Shown here in pieces: positions 6,151 to 6,592 of a stretch of 6,592 nucleotides of DNA. Source of the stretch: Alistipes sp. (lineage in GTDB: Bacteria > Bacteroidota > Bacteroidia > Bacteroidales > Rikenellaceae); contig JAGBYV010000037.1 of the NCBI GenBank assembly GCA_017628595.1, positions 1-6,592 on the forward strand, given 5' to 3'. How positions within the stretch are numbered: position 1 is the first letter of the stretch; the number at the start of each line of letters is the position of its first letter. Made by a program: the position numbers and the translations under genes. The notes under the pieces were generated by a model. That model ran no database searches. It was not told the DNA's origin and worked only from the letters and a program-made list of their open reading frames with translations.

Positions 6151-6592
6151 ATGACACTAATCAAATCAATTTCCGGCATCCGCGGAACAATCGGCGGAGC
6201 GCAGGGAGACAACCTAACGCCCATTGACATTGTTAAATTCACCACAGCCTATGTTCGCTTCATTGGCGAGAAGGTCGAGGGTCGCCGCCTGCGCATCGTT
6301 GTAGGTCGCGATGCCCGCATCTCGGGCGAGATGGTAAACGACATCATCGAGGGTACTCTGTTGGGTTGTGGCGCCGACGTAATCAACGTGGGTCTCTGCA
6401 CTACTCCGGGTACCGAGATGGCCGTTATCACACATAAGGCTGACGGTGGTATTATCATCACTGCATCGCACAACCCCAAGCAGTGGAACGCCCTGAAACT
6501 ACTGAACGAAAAGGGAGAGTTCCTCAATGACGCCGAGGGCAAGCGAGTGCTGGCTCTGGCCGAGGATGAGAGCTTCACATTCCCCGATGTTA
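6151..6592 (+). CDS. glmM: Phosphoglucosamine mutase / phosphohexose mutase, N-terminal part (cut by window edge)
   Basis: 147 codons are visible with no stop; the gene runs off the right edge (family proteins are about 450-470 aa). It belongs to the alpha-D-phosphohexomutase superfamily. The start MTLIKSISGIRGTIGG has the SGIRG opening loop, VGRDARISGE (51-60) is the conserved phosphate-handling region, and TASHNPKQWNALKL (104-117) carries the catalytic phosphoserine, S106. The expected reaction is glucosamine-6-phosphate to glucosamine-1-phosphate, which feeds UDP-GlcNAc for peptidoglycan and lipid A. The metal-binding and sugar-specificity loops lie outside the window, so phosphomannomutase or phosphoglucomutase activity cannot be excluded. 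The ATG is chosen because the protein opens directly with the conserved segment and follows an A-rich leader. It is transcribed away from the uridine-phosphorylase-like gene across a 117-nt AT-rich spacer. Confidence 0.88.
   Translation, partial: MTLIKSISGIRGTIGGAQGDNLTPIDIVKFTTAYVRFIGEKVEGRRLRIVVGRDARISGEMVNDIIEGTLLGCGADVINVGLCTTPGTEMAVITHKADGGIIITASHNPKQWNALKLLNEKGEFLNDAEGKRVLALAEDESFTFPDV

Overview
The window looks like ordinary chromosome from a Bacteroidales bacterium. An Alistipes/Rikenellaceae-like gut anaerobe is my best guess, but the genus is inference. The signs are: a GlmM-type phosphohexomutase starting MTLIKSISGIRGTIGG; a LysM plus type 1 periplasmic-binding-fold protein of a kind seen in this phylum; AT-rich spacers with matches to the Bacteroidetes promoter (TTTG at -33, TAnnTTTG at -7); and start codons preceded by A-rich leaders rather than clear Shine-Dalgarno sites. 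By eye the genes have moderate GC content.

Layout: six genes run leftward (minus strand) with very short spacers, and one gene runs rightward at the right edge. Read in transcription order from about 6100 down to 1, they are: a uridine-phosphorylase-like enzyme (6033-5149), 43 nt, the DNA polymerase beta clamp dnaN (5105-3981), 10 nt, a DEDDh 3'-5' exonuclease (3970-3203), 27 nt, a secreted triple-LysM protein with a periplasmic-binding fold (3175-1337), 1 nt, the NADH-sensing repressor rex (1335-679), 14 nt, and a RibF-family FAD synthetase (664 to beyond base 1, cut by the window). No convincing terminator separates them, so they may form one transcription unit that starts at a promoter I can place at 6070-6100. 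The rightward gene, from 6151, is the N-terminal third of a phosphoglucosamine/phosphohexose mutase. It has its own -7 element at 6127-6134.

The genes do not form one pathway. They mix nucleoside salvage, replication (clamp and exonuclease), envelope maintenance, redox-responsive transcription and flavin cofactor synthesis; the divergent gene probably supplies the glucosamine-1-phosphate needed for peptidoglycan. The dnaN-exonuclease pair is the most natural functional couple, and rex-ribF both concern redox cofactors.

No stretch longer than about 120 bases lacks a gene. I see no tRNA, rRNA, CRISPR, insertion sequence, phage gene or defence system, and no clear sign of a new multi-gene system. 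The points most worth checking are the missing riboflavin-kinase signature in the RibF-family protein and the role of the LysM/binding-fold protein.
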